Positions 1 through 8,448 of a DNA stretch of 64,000 bases are shown piece by piece. This DNA comes from Acidobacteriota bacterium (GTDB taxonomy: Bacteria; Acidobacteriota; Thermoanaerobaculia; Thermoanaerobaculales; Thermoanaerobaculaceae): NCBI GenBank assembly GCA_004298115.1, contig SCRJ01000140.1:1-64000 (forward strand), read 5' to 3'. A model generated the notes under the pieces. The model worked only from the letters and a program-made list of their open reading frames with translations, was not told the DNA's origin and made no database searches. The position numbers were made by a program, and so were the translations under genes. The stretch's first letter is position 1. Each line of letters begins with the position of its first letter.

Positions 1-2
1 AG

Positions 3-245
3 GGCGCCGAGCCGATCGTCCTCACCCTGACCCGCGACCAGCTCGTGCTCGTCGGCGACCAGCCGGTGCACCCGAAGCTCCTCGCCGCCAAACTGGGTCC
101 GATGCTCGCCGGCGGCCCGCGCCCCGTCTACCTCAAGGGCGACCAACGCCTCCCCTACGGCTTCGTGGTCGACGTCCTGGCCACGTTGAACCGGATGGGG
201 GTGGAGGAGATCGGGATGGTCACCGTCCCCCCCGATCGGCGATGA
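3..245 (+). CDS. tolR: ExbD/TolR family protein, C-terminal part (5' end outside window)
   Basis: Frame open from window start; C-terminal ...VYLKGDQRLPYGFVVDVLATLNRMGVEEIGMVT is ExbD/TolR-like; stop overlaps next start (ATGA) and is followed by TolA/TolB/Pal. Confidence 0.85.
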   Translation, partial: GAEPIVLTLTRDQLVLVGDQPVHPKLLAAKLGPMLAGGPRPVYLKGDQRLPYGFVVDVLATLNRMGVEEIGMVTVPPDRR

Positions 246-976
246 TCGACCCGGTCTCCAACGAGCTCGCGCAACGCGCCCACCTCGACCTGCCGTGGCG
301 CTGGGCGGTTGCCGGCGCCCTCGGCGTCCACCTCGCCGTGGCCGGGGTTCTGCTCCTGTCTCCCGGGCACCGCCCGCGCGCGCTCACGCTCCCCAGCGTC
401 CAGGTCCGCATCGTGGCGGCGCCCGCCCAACGCCGGGCCGAGGCCGGCGGGCCGCCGCCCGCCCACCCTGCGGCCGCGGCGCGACCGCGAAGCCCGGCAA
501 ACCCGCCGAAGCCCAAACCCGCCCGGCCGCACGAGCCCCCACCCCGGCATGTGGTACCGGGTTCGAACGCGGCCGCCCCGCAGCCGGTTGCCGCCGCGGA
601 GCCCGCGCCGGCTGCGCCCGGCGGCGCGGCGGGCGCGGCGCACGGCGGCGTTGCCTCGGCGTCCGGCGGCATCGTGCTCGGCGCCGGCGGCGCCGGCGAG
701 GAGCCGTTCCCGTTCGCCTACTACCTCAACCGCGTGCTGGCCCTGATCGAGGGGAACTGGTTCCGGCCCCCCGCCCCGGCCGGCACCGTGTGCCGGGTCC
801 GCTGCGTGATCGAGCGGTCCGGCCGCCTCGCCGAGGCGGGCCTGGAATCCCCGAGCGCCTCGCCGTCGTTTGATCGAGCGGCGCTGCGGGCGGTGTATGC
901 TGCGGCACCGTTCCCGCCGCTGCCGCAAGGGTTCGGCGGGAGCACACTGACGATGCACCTGGAGTTCGGGCCTTGA
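242..976 (+). CDS. tolA: TonB/TolA C-terminal domain protein (TolA-like), Ala/Pro-rich linker
   Basis: N-terminal TM, Pro/Ala-rich linker, C-terminal TonB-like region (YLNRVLALIEGNWFRPP...CVIERSGRL); located between tolR and tolB. Confidence 0.8.
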   Translation: MIDPVSNELAQRAHLDLPWRWAVAGALGVHLAVAGVLLLSPGHRPRALTLPSVQVRIVAAPAQRRAEAGGPPPAHPAAAARPRSPANPPKPKPARPHEPPPRHVVPGSNAAAPQPVAAAEPAPAAPGGAAGAAHGGVASASGGIVLGAGGAGEEPFPFAYYLNRVLALIEGNWFRPPAPAGTVCRVRCVIERSGRLAEAGLESPSASPSFDRAALRAVYAAAPFPPLPQGFGGSTLTMHLEFGP

Positions 977-2295
977 TGACGATGATGATGATGAAGAAGA
1001 TGAGGACGAGGACTCTCGTCGTGGTCGCGTTCGCACTCGCGATGGCGGTGGGCCGTTTGGCCCCCGCTCAGGACGAGGTGTACCTCAAGGTCACGAACCC
1101 GGGCCTGTCCAGGGTGGTCATCGCGGTCCCCGACCCCGGCTCGCGGCCGGGAACCGACCCGGCGGCGGCCGCGCTCTTCGTCGCGACCCTGCGCAAGGAC
1201 CTGGGTGAAACCGCGGTGGTCGGCCTCGTCCCGGAGGAGAACGCCAAACTCGTCGTCGTCGACCCCGCCAACCCGACGCTGACCCACCAGCGCTGGCGCG
1301 CGGTGGGCGCCCAGTTCCTCCTCGACGGCAACTTCGCCGGCGCCGGCAACCAGCTCGTGTTCGAGACCCGGCTCTGGGACCTCACGTCGGGCGAGGTCGC
1401 CTTCTCGCGGCGCATTCAAGGCACCGTGAGCCTGGCGGCGACGATGGCGCACACCCTGGCGAACGAGCTGGTCCACCTGTTCACCGGCCGGCCGGGCCCG
1501 TTCCTCTCCCGCATCGCCTTCGTGTCCGACCGCACCGGCGCCAAGGAGCTGTGGGTCATGCGCTGGGACGGGGCCGACGCACAGCAGCTCACGACGTATC
1601 GGTCGATTGCGCTCTCGCCCGCGTGGTCGCCCGACGGCGAGTGGCTGGCCTTCACGAGCTTTTTGCGCGGACCTTCCCAGCTCTTCATCCTCCGCCCGAC
1701 GCAGGGGTACCTCAAGACCCTCTCGACGCTCCCCGGGGTCAACTCGTCGCCCAGCTTTTCGCCCGATGGGAAGACGGTCGCGTTCGCGGCCGGCCCCGAC
1801 GGCGTGACGGACATCTACACGGTGCCGGTCCAGGGCGGCACGCCCGCTCGCCTGACCCACACGCTCGGGATCAGCACGCAGCCCGCGTGGTCGCCGAGCG
1901 GCCGCCAGATCGCCTACACGTCGAACGCGGGCGGCTCCCCGCAGCTCTACGTCATGGACGCCGAGGGCACGAACGTCCGCCGGCTCACCTTCGAAGACAC
2001 CTACGCCGACGAGGTCGCCTGGGCGCCCGACGGCGTCAAGGTCGCCTACACGACGCTCGTCGGCGATCGCTTCCAGATCGCCACCCTCGACTTGCGGACC
2101 AACGAGCGCACCATCATCCCCGGCCCGGGCAACAACGAGTCGCCGTGCTGGTCCCCCGACGGCACCATCCTCGCGTTCGTCTCGAACCGCACCGGCACGC
2201 GCCAGATCTTCATCACCGACCCGAGCGGCAGGCCGCGGCAGATCACGGACAAGGGAAACAACATCCAGCCGGCATGGGTTGCACAGGTTCAGTGA
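973..2295 (+). CDS. tolB: Tol-Pal system beta-propeller protein TolB
   Basis: Signal peptide, repeated beta-propeller blades (SPAWSPDGEWLAFTS, SPSFSPDGKTVAF, QPAWSPSGRQIAYTS, SPCWSPDGTILAF). Confidence 0.93.
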   Translation: MMTMMMMKKMRTRTLVVVAFALAMAVGRLAPAQDEVYLKVTNPGLSRVVIAVPDPGSRPGTDPAAAALFVATLRKDLGETAVVGLVPEENAKLVVVDPANPTLTHQRWRAVGAQFLLDGNFAGAGNQLVFETRLWDLTSGEVAFSRRIQGTVSLAATMAHTLANELVHLFTGRPGPFLSRIAFVSDRTGAKELWVMRWDGADAQQLTTYRSIALSPAWSPDGEWLAFTSFLRGPSQLFILRPTQGYLKTLSTLPGVNSSPSFSPDGKTVAFAAGPDGVTDIYTVPVQGGTPARLTHTLGISTQPAWSPSGRQIAYTSNAGGSPQLYVMDAEGTNVRRLTFEDTYADEVAWAPDGVKVAYTTLVGDRFQIATLDLRTNERTIIPGPGNNESPCWSPDGTILAFVSNRTGTRQIFITDPSGRPRQITDKGNNIQPAWVAQVQ

Positions 2296-2353
2296 GACGG
2301 GTTGGCAACTCCACGGCGCTTGGTGTACAGTCCGCCCGTCGAAAGGAGGCGTT

Positions 2354-2956
2354 GTGTCTAGTCTCTGGAGCAGCAAGACCTTAGCCGCCGTTCTATTCGG
2401 CGCTGTCCTGACCGTCTCGGCGTGTGCCCACCGCCAGGCCGTGGTCGCGCCGGAACCCCAGAGCGCGCCGGCTGGGGTGACGACGTCGCCCGCCCCGGAA
2501 GCCCCCGGGGGCGGCACCACGACCGTCGCGCCCGAGCCCCGCATCAGCCCCGCCGAGAACCCCGAGGGCGGGATCAGCACGAGCGAGCTCCCGGCCGACC
2601 TCGAGCAGATCAACAAGGCCGGATACCTGAAGGACGCGTTCTTCGACACCAACAAGTCCGAGCTGCGCCCCGACGCTCGCGATGTCCTCGCCGGCGACGC
2701 CGCGTGGCTCAAGGGACATCCCACGGTCAAGGTCTCCGTCGAGGGCCACTGTGACGAACGCAACACGGAGGAGTACAATCTCGCGCTCGGCTGGCGCCGC
2801 GCCAACGCCGTCAAGGACTATCTGGTGTCGCTGGGGGTCGGCGCGGGTCAGCTCACGACGATCAGCTACGGGGAGGAGAAGCCGTTCGCAACATGTCACG
2901 ACGAGAGCTGCTGGTCGCAGAACCGGCGCGTGCACTTCGTGGTAACGGCGCGATGA
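2354..2956 (+). CDS. pal: Peptidoglycan-associated lipoprotein Pal (OmpA-like domain)
   Basis: GTG start after AAAGGAGG; lipobox VSAC; OmpA-like VEGHCDERNTEEYNLALGWRRANAVKDYL. Confidence 0.92.
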   Translation: MSSLWSSKTLAAVLFGAVLTVSACAHRQAVVAPEPQSAPAGVTTSPAPEAPGGGTTTVAPEPRISPAENPEGGISTSELPADLEQINKAGYLKDAFFDTNKSELRPDARDVLAGDAAWLKGHPTVKVSVEGHCDERNTEEYNLALGWRRANAVKDYLVSLGVGAGQLTTISYGEEKPFATCHDESCWSQNRRVHFVVTAR

Positions 2957-2967
2957 GGAGGTGGCGT

Positions 2968-3786
2968 ATGCGATGGCTGATCGTTCCGGGACTCGCCGTG
3001 GTTGCGGCGGGGTGCGTCTCGAGTGGCGACATCACGCTCCTGCACCGCGAGATCACGGATGTCTCCCGCCAGGTGGAGAACCTGGGCAAGGAGTCTTCCG
3101 GGAAGCAGGACCTGCAGGCGATGAGCGCGAAGCTCGCGGACCAGAACGCCGAGGTTCTCAAGTCCAACGCCGACATCCAGCTCGAGCTGCGGCAGCTGCG
3201 CGATCAGATCCAGGCCCTGCAGTCGAACCTCGACGCGACCAACCAGCGTCTCGGCTCCCTCTCCGCCGAGCTGGCCGCGACGCGCGACAAGCTGGCCGCA
3301 GCCGCGCCAGCGCCCGCGCCCGCCTCGTCCGTGCCGCCGGCCCCACCCGCCGGTTCACCGGTCGCCGGCCAGGCGCCGCCCAAGCCGGCCGCCGGGGTCC
3401 TCGAGCCGGGCCAGCTCTACAACGCCGCGTACGAGGACTACCTGCGCGGCAACTTCGACCTCGCGATCCAGGGCTTCTCCGAGTACGCCAAGCGCTACCC
3501 GACGACCGACCTCGCCGACAACGCGCTCTACTGGATCGGTGAGTGCTACTACTCCAAGAAGCAGTTCAAGGAGGCGATCGACGCCTTCACCCAGCTGATC
3601 AACACCTACAAGACGTCCGACAAGGCGGCCGCCGCGCTGCTCAAGAAGGGCCTCGCCTACCTCGAGCTCGGCGACCGATCGCAAGCGGTGATCAACCTGC
3701 AGTACGTGCTCTACGAACACCCCGGCACCAGGGAGGCGGAGCTCGCACGCAGCCGCCTGGCTGCTCTCGGGGTCAAGGTGAAGTGA
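2968..3786 (+). CDS. cpoB: Tol-Pal system protein YbgF/CpoB (lipoprotein-type signal, coiled coil, TPR)
   Basis: GAGGAGG RBS, VVAAGC lipobox, coiled coil then TPR repeats (YNAAYEDYLRGNFDLAIQGFSEYAKRYPTTDLADNALYWIGECYY); syntenic with pal. Confidence 0.88.
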   Translation: MRWLIVPGLAVVAAGCVSSGDITLLHREITDVSRQVENLGKESSGKQDLQAMSAKLADQNAEVLKSNADIQLELRQLRDQIQALQSNLDATNQRLGSLSAELAATRDKLAAAAPAPAPASSVPPAPPAGSPVAGQAPPKPAAGVLEPGQLYNAAYEDYLRGNFDLAIQGFSEYAKRYPTTDLADNALYWIGECYYSKKQFKEAIDAFTQLINTYKTSDKAAAALLKKGLAYLELGDRSQAVINLQYVLYEHPGTREAELARSRLAALGVKVK

Positions 3787-3811
3787 GTCGAAGGGATTCA
3801 AGGGAGATTGC

Positions 3812-4093
3812 ATGGCAAAGAGGATCAAGTCAGGGCTGAAGCGCCGTCGTCAGAACGAGGTTCGCCGCAACCGCAACCGCGCCGTGCGCACCCGTGTTCG
3901 CAACGCGATCAAGGTGCTGCGGGCCGCCATCACGTCCGGCGACGCCGGTCAGGTCAAGGAGCTGCTGCCGCGCACGGTGTCCGTCATCGAAGGCGGCGTC
4001 CGCAAGGGCGTCTTCCAGCGCAACACCGCGTCGAGGTACAAGTCCCGTTTGACGGTGCAGGCCAACGCGGTGCTGCAGCCCAAGCAGAGCTAG
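3812..4093 (+). CDS. rpsT: 30S ribosomal protein S20
   Basis: MAKRIKSGLKRRRQNEVRRNRNRAVRTRVRNAIK... is S20-like. Confidence 0.93.
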   Translation: MAKRIKSGLKRRRQNEVRRNRNRAVRTRVRNAIKVLRAAITSGDAGQVKELLPRTVSVIEGGVRKGVFQRNTASRYKSRLTVQANAVLQPKQS

Positions 4094-4097
4094 TCCG

Positions 4098-5003
4098 GTG
4101 GCGACGCCCGCGCCGTTCCCCTCCGCCCCGCTCTTCCCCGGGCGGCTGCTCCGGCGCGGCAAGGTGCGCGACGTCTACCAGGCGGACGGCGAGCGGTTGG
4201 TCATCGTCGCGAGCGACCGCATCAGCGCGTTCGATTCCGTGCTCGATCCCGGCGTCCCGGGCAAGGGCATCGTCCTGACGCAGCTTTCGAACTTCTGGTT
4301 CGAGACCCTGGCGGGCGTCGTCCCCAACCACGTCGTGGCGACCCGCCTCGGGGACTTTCCCGCGCCGTTCTCAGGGGAGCCCCTGCTCGAGGGCCGCGCC
4401 TGCCTGGCGCGGGCGGTCCGCATCGCTCCCGTCGAGTGCGTCGTCCGCGGGTTCATCGTCGGGTCGGGGTGGCAGCAGTACCAGGCGCACGGCAGCGTGT
4501 GCGGCGTCCCGCTGCCGGCCGGCCTGCAGCAGGCCGACCGCCTCCCGGCCCCGGTCTTCACACCGTCCACCAAGGCCGAGGTCGGCCACGACCAGAACAT
4601 CCCGTTCGACGAGGTCGTGCGCCTCGTCGGCGGCGGCGTCGCCGAACGGCTCCGGGCCGTCTCGCTCGAGCTGTACCGCAAGGCGGCGGCGCTCGCCGAG
4701 GCGCGGGGCATCATCATCGCCGACACGAAGTTCGAATTCGGGCTCGACGACGAGGGCAAACTGGTCTGGGCCGACGAGGCGCTGACGCCCGATTCGTCGC
4801 GCTTCTGGCCCGCCGACCTCTACCGGCCCGGGAGCAACCCGCCGTCGTTCGACAAGCAGTTCCTGCGCGACTGGCTCGAGGCGTCCGGTTGGGACAAGCA
4901 GCCCCCGGCCCCGACGCTCCCGACCGAGATCGTGGCCCGGACCCGCGCCCTCTACCTCGAAGCCTACCGCCGTCTCACCGGACGCGAGCTCTCGCTCGCG
5001 TGA
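4098..5003 (+). CDS. purC: Phosphoribosylaminoimidazole-succinocarboxamide synthase
   Basis: RGKVRDVYQADGERLVIVASDRISAFDSVL...VECVVRGFIVGSGW; GTG start. Confidence 0.95.
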   Translation: MATPAPFPSAPLFPGRLLRRGKVRDVYQADGERLVIVASDRISAFDSVLDPGVPGKGIVLTQLSNFWFETLAGVVPNHVVATRLGDFPAPFSGEPLLEGRACLARAVRIAPVECVVRGFIVGSGWQQYQAHGSVCGVPLPAGLQQADRLPAPVFTPSTKAEVGHDQNIPFDEVVRLVGGGVAERLRAVSLELYRKAAALAEARGIIIADTKFEFGLDDEGKLVWADEALTPDSSRFWPADLYRPGSNPPSFDKQFLRDWLEASGWDKQPPAPTLPTEIVARTRALYLEAYRRLTGRELSLA

Positions 5004-5085
5004 GACGAACCGGACCGGTCTCCTCTTTACCCGTCTCCTGCGCGTGTTGCGCCCCAAGGCTAGAGTCCTGAGTTCCTGTCGTTGC

Positions 5086-5113
5086 TGACCACGGACCACC
5101 GACCACGGACCAC
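5086..5113 (+). repeat. Heptanucleotide tandem repeat (GGACCAC type), site 1
   Basis: TGACCAC GGACCAC CGACCAC GGACCAC; 21-nt core identical to 49346-49366. Confidence 0.85.
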
Positions 5114-5224
5114 GTCCTGCGCTGGGCAGCCCACGAACCCCGAGTTCTTGCCTTTCGGCGCTTCCGTTTCCGCCGCTTGCTGGATATACTTCCCGGACTC
5201 CGTGCGACGGGAGGTCGCCTGTCC

Positions 5225-7318
5225 ATGCCAGCAAACCCAGTCCCCAGTGAGAGCATCCGAAACGTGGCGGTCGTCGGTCACTCCTCGACCGGGAAGACCA
5301 GCCTGATCTCCGCCATCCTGTACGACGCCAAGGCGGTCAACCGGCTCGGCAAGGTGGACAAGGGCACCGCGGTGACCGACTTCGACGACGAGGCGGTGGA
5401 GCGGAAGATCACGATCGGCGACGCGCTCGCGTACGCCCACCACCGCGACTGCAAGCTCAACCTGATCGACACTCCCGGGTACGCCATCTTCACGACCGAG
5501 GCCGTTCAGGGCGTCAAGGTCGCAGAGGCGGCGCTCATGCTGGTTTCCGCCGTGGCCGGTCCGGAAGTCCAGACCGAGAAGATCTGGAAGGTCTGCGCCG
5601 CGACCTCCAAGCCCGTGATCTTCGCCGCGAACAGCATGGACCGCGAGCGCGCATCGGCGTCGCGCACCCTGCAGCAGCTGCAGAAGCGGTTCGGGCGCGA
5701 GGTGCTGCCCATCCAGCTTCCGATCGGCGAGGAGGCCCACTTCTCCGGCGTCGTCGACCTCGTCCGCGGCAAGGCGTACACCTTCGCCGCCGACGAGAGC
5801 GGCGCGATGCAGGAGGTGGCGGTTCCTGCCGAGCTGAAGGACGAGGCCGCCGCGGCCCGCAACGCGATCATCGAGATGGTGGCCGAGCAGGACGAAGCGC
5901 TGCTGGAGAAGTTCTTCGCCGAGGGGACGCTCGCGGACGACCTCCTCGTCGCGGGCCTCAAGCGAGCGGTGGCGTCGCGCAAGCTCTTCCCGCTCGTCTT
6001 CTGCTCGGCCGGGCGCAACCAGGGGGTGCAACCCCTCATGGACGCGCTCGTCGAGCTGGTCCCCAGCCCGATGGCGTCGCCGATCGCGGCAAAGAACGTC
6101 GCCGGCGAGGAGGTCGTGCTCGCGCCCGGCGGCGACACGCCGGTCGCCTACGTGTTCAAGACGATCGCCGACCCCTATGCGGGGCGCATCACGCTGCTGC
6201 GCGTCTTCGCCGGCACGCTCGCGTCCGACGGCACCTACCACAACCGCCAGCGTGACGCCGCGGAGCGCTTCGGCCCGGTCAACTGGATGCAGGGCAAGGA
6301 TCTCGTGGTGGTCGACAAGCTCGTCGCCGGCGACATCGGAGCGGTTGCCAAGCTCAAGGAGACGCGCACCGGCGAGACGCTGACGGGCAGGGACGGCGCA
6401 ATTCTCGTGCCCCCGGTTGCGATCCCGGAGGCCGCGATCTCGTTCGCCATTGCGGCGAAGGCCAAGGGGGACGAGGACAAGATCGCCCAGGGGCTCGCCA
6501 AGCTCCAGGACGAGGATCCCACCCTCCACATCGGCCGCGACCCGCAGACCAAGGAGCAGCTCGTCGCCGGCGCCGGCCAGCTCCACGTGGAGATCGCGGT
6601 GGCCCGGCTGCGCAAGCGGTACAAGGTCGACGTCACCCTGCAGGCGCCCAAGGTCCCCTACCGCGAGACGATCACGAGGACGGTCGAGATCACGGCCCGT
6701 CACAAGAAGCAAACCGGCGGCCACGGTCAGTTCGCCGAGGCCAAGGTCCGGTTGGAACCCCGGCCCCGCGGCGGCGGCTACGAGTTCGTGGACAAGATCT
6801 ACGGCGGCTCGATCCCGAACAACTACCGCCCCTCGATCGACAAGGGCATCGTCGATGCGGCCGAGCGCGGCGCGATCTCCGGCAACCCGATGGTGGACTT
6901 CTCCGTCACCCTCCTGGACGGCAAGTTCCACCCGGTGGACTCCTCGGACATGGCGTTCCGCACGTGCGGCCGCAAGGCGTTCCGCGAGGGCGTCAAGCAG
7001 GCCGGGCCGACCATCCTCGAGCCGGTCATGCACGTGGAGATCACGACCCCGGACGAGTTCCTCGGCGACATCATGGGCGACATGAACGCCCGTCGCGGGC
7101 GCGTCCAGGGCATGGAGCCCGGCGACGGCCAGACGGTGGTGAAGGCGCAGGTCCCGCTCGCCGAGATGCTCACCTACTCCCAGACCCTGCGCTCGATCAC
7201 GGGCGGCCGCGGCGACTTCCACATGGAGTACTCGCACTACGACGAGGTGCCGCGCCAGATCCAGGAGAAGATCATCGCCGCGGCGGCCGGCGGCGAGACC
7301 GAGGACGAGGAGGAGTAG
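5225..7318 (+). CDS. Elongation factor G-like translational GTPase (EF-G paralogue)
   Basis: P-loop GHSSTGKTS, DTPGY, EF-G domain IV (QTGGHGQFAEAKVRLEP), PMVDFSVTLLDGKFHPVDSSDMAF; resembles EF-G-2/FusA2 type rather than canonical FusA. Confidence 0.88.
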   Translation: MPANPVPSESIRNVAVVGHSSTGKTSLISAILYDAKAVNRLGKVDKGTAVTDFDDEAVERKITIGDALAYAHHRDCKLNLIDTPGYAIFTTEAVQGVKVAEAALMLVSAVAGPEVQTEKIWKVCAATSKPVIFAANSMDRERASASRTLQQLQKRFGREVLPIQLPIGEEAHFSGVVDLVRGKAYTFAADESGAMQEVAVPAELKDEAAAARNAIIEMVAEQDEALLEKFFAEGTLADDLLVAGLKRAVASRKLFPLVFCSAGRNQGVQPLMDALVELVPSPMASPIAAKNVAGEEVVLAPGGDTPVAYVFKTIADPYAGRITLLRVFAGTLASDGTYHNRQRDAAERFGPVNWMQGKDLVVVDKLVAGDIGAVAKLKETRTGETLTGRDGAILVPPVAIPEAAISFAIAAKAKGDEDKIAQGLAKLQDEDPTLHIGRDPQTKEQLVAGAGQLHVEIAVARLRKRYKVDVTLQAPKVPYRETITRTVEITARHKKQTGGHGQFAEAKVRLEPRPRGGGYEFVDKIYGGSIPNNYRPSIDKGIVDAAERGAISGNPMVDFSVTLLDGKFHPVDSSDMAFRTCGRKAFREGVKQAGPTILEPVMHVEITTPDEFLGDIMGDMNARRGRVQGMEPGDGQTVVKAQVPLAEMLTYSQTLRSITGGRGDFHMEYSHYDEVPRQIQEKIIAAAAGGETEDEEE

Positions 7319-7340
7319 CCGGGGGCGCTCCGCGGGGGCC

Positions 7341-7376
7341 TTGACAAACGCCGTTTCGTGTGGCAACGTAGATACG
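7341..7376 (+). promoter_or_regulatory. Possible sigma70-type promoter upstream of cold-shock gene
   Basis: Perfect TTGACA at 7341-7346; -10 is weak (CAACGT at 17 nt spacing). Confidence 0.35.
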
Positions 7377-7423
7377 TGAGTTTTTTCGGCTGTTGCGGAG
7401 CAACGCAGAGTTGAGGTAAACCC

Positions 7424-7454
7424 GCCGCAAGGGGCAGCGTCCTTGCGGCTTTTT
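7424..7454 (+). terminator. Intrinsic terminator-like hairpin inside the 5' leader of the cold-shock gene (candidate attenuator)
   Basis: GCCGCAAGG (7424-7432) / CCTTGCGGC (7441-7449) followed by TTTTT. Confidence 0.6.
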
Positions 7455-7527
7455 GGCGTACGCCGGGACGCTCCCGGCACAGGGAAGGGCGGCATCAGAA
7501 GGCCGCCAGCAACAAGGAGAAAGCAGC

Positions 7528-7728
7528 ATGGCGCAGGGAACTGTCAAGTGGTTCAACGATACCAAGGGCTTTGGCTTCATCACCCAGGAGGGCGGCGAGG
7601 ACGTGTTCGTCCACTACACCGCCATCGCCGGCGAAGGCTTCCGCACTCTCAAGGAGGGTGCGAGGGTCGAGTTTGACGTCGTGCGTGGCCCCAAGGGCCT
7701 GCAGGCGGCCAACGTCCGCGCGATCTGA
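7528..7728 (+). CDS. Cold-shock domain protein (CspA family)
   Basis: [43 protein letters not shown]. Confidence 0.96.
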   Translation: MAQGTVKWFNDTKGFGFITQEGGEDVFVHYTAIAGEGFRTLKEGARVEFDVVRGPKGLQAANVRAI

Positions 7729-7751
7729 CGATCGGCTCAGGCGACAAGCCA

Positions 7752-7784
7752 GGGGCGGCGCTTCGGCGCCGCCCCACGTTTTTT
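7752..7784 (+). terminator. Rho-independent terminator of the cold-shock gene
   Basis: Perfect 10-bp stem GGGGCGGCGC-TTCG-GCGCCGCCCC followed by TTTTTT. Confidence 0.9.
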
Positions 7785-7854
7785 CGGCCGCGATCCGCCC
7801 AACCCGATCTCGACGCCGGCGGCCGCCCGCGGGCCGAACCTGCACCGGCGAACG

Positions 7855-8448
7855 TCACCCCGGCGGTCGCGACGCCTTGACCGGGATCGGCAGCTCGATC
7901 CTGCTCCGCGGCGCTCCGAAGTACGGCCGGTAGCCGAGGTCGAGCCGGTCGTAGGGTCCATTCTGGAGCAGCTCGTCGAGCCCGACGACGGCCTCGGCCC
8001 GCCCCGCGAACGCCATCTCGTGCGTCCGCGACATCACGATCGCCTCCTTGGGGCAGGCGTCGACGCAGAAGCCGCAGTAGACGCAGCGCAAGAGGTCGAT
8101 CGTGAAGACCTTCGGGCGCTTCTCGTACTCGACCGTGGGGCTCGCCGGGTCTTCTTCCGCCTCGATGTGGATGCACGCCGCCGGGCACGCCTCCTCGCAC
8201 ATGTAGCAGGCGACGCAGCGCGGCGACCCGTCCGGCCTTGCGAGCAGGATGTGGCGTCCCCGCAGGCGCTCGGAGTACTCGCGCTTGACCTCCGGCCACT
8301 CGACGGTCACGGTGTACTGTCGCGCAAAGAGGTTGCCGAGGAAGTGGCGCAGGGTCACGGCCAGGCCCTTCGCGACCTCGACGAGGTAGAAGCGCTGCAG
8401 CGTGCCCAGCGGCTTCGCGTCGCACACGACCACGTCGCGGGTCATCAT
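7855..8448 (-). CDS. nuoI: NADH-quinone oxidoreductase subunit I (2x[4Fe-4S])
   Basis: CVACYMCEEACPAACIHIEAEED...CVYCGFCVDACPKEAIVMSRTHE. Confidence 0.93.
   Translation of the reverse strand: MMTRDVVVCDAKPLGTLQRFYLVEVAKGLAVTLRHFLGNLFARQYTVTVEWPEVKREYSERLRGRHILLARPDGSPRCVACYMCEEACPAACIHIEAEEDPASPTVEYEKRPKVFTIDLLRCVYCGFCVDACPKEAIVMSRTHEMAFAGRAEAVVGLDELLQNGPYDRLDLGYRPYFGAPRSRIELPIPVKASRPPG

Noticed and set aside
155-1036. Poly-Ser minus-strand ORF
   Set aside because: Poly-Ser comes from reading the tolB GAT/ATG repeat antisense; overlaps tolA.
7405-7450. GAGGTAAACCCGCCGCAAGGGG superficially like the GEMM c-di-GMP riboswitch
   Set aside because: Lacks the expected GGACGCAAAGCC segment; better explained as a hairpin terminator leader. 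An Rfam scan would settle it.
5060-7495. 811-aa minus-strand ORF, and similar long ORFs elsewhere (721-2814 -, 8526-10202 +, 22686-24141 +, 55747-58116 +, 59630-62347 -)
   Set aside because: They are antisense to clear conserved genes and have Arg/Asp/His/Leu-biased composition typical of mirror ORFs in high-GC DNA.
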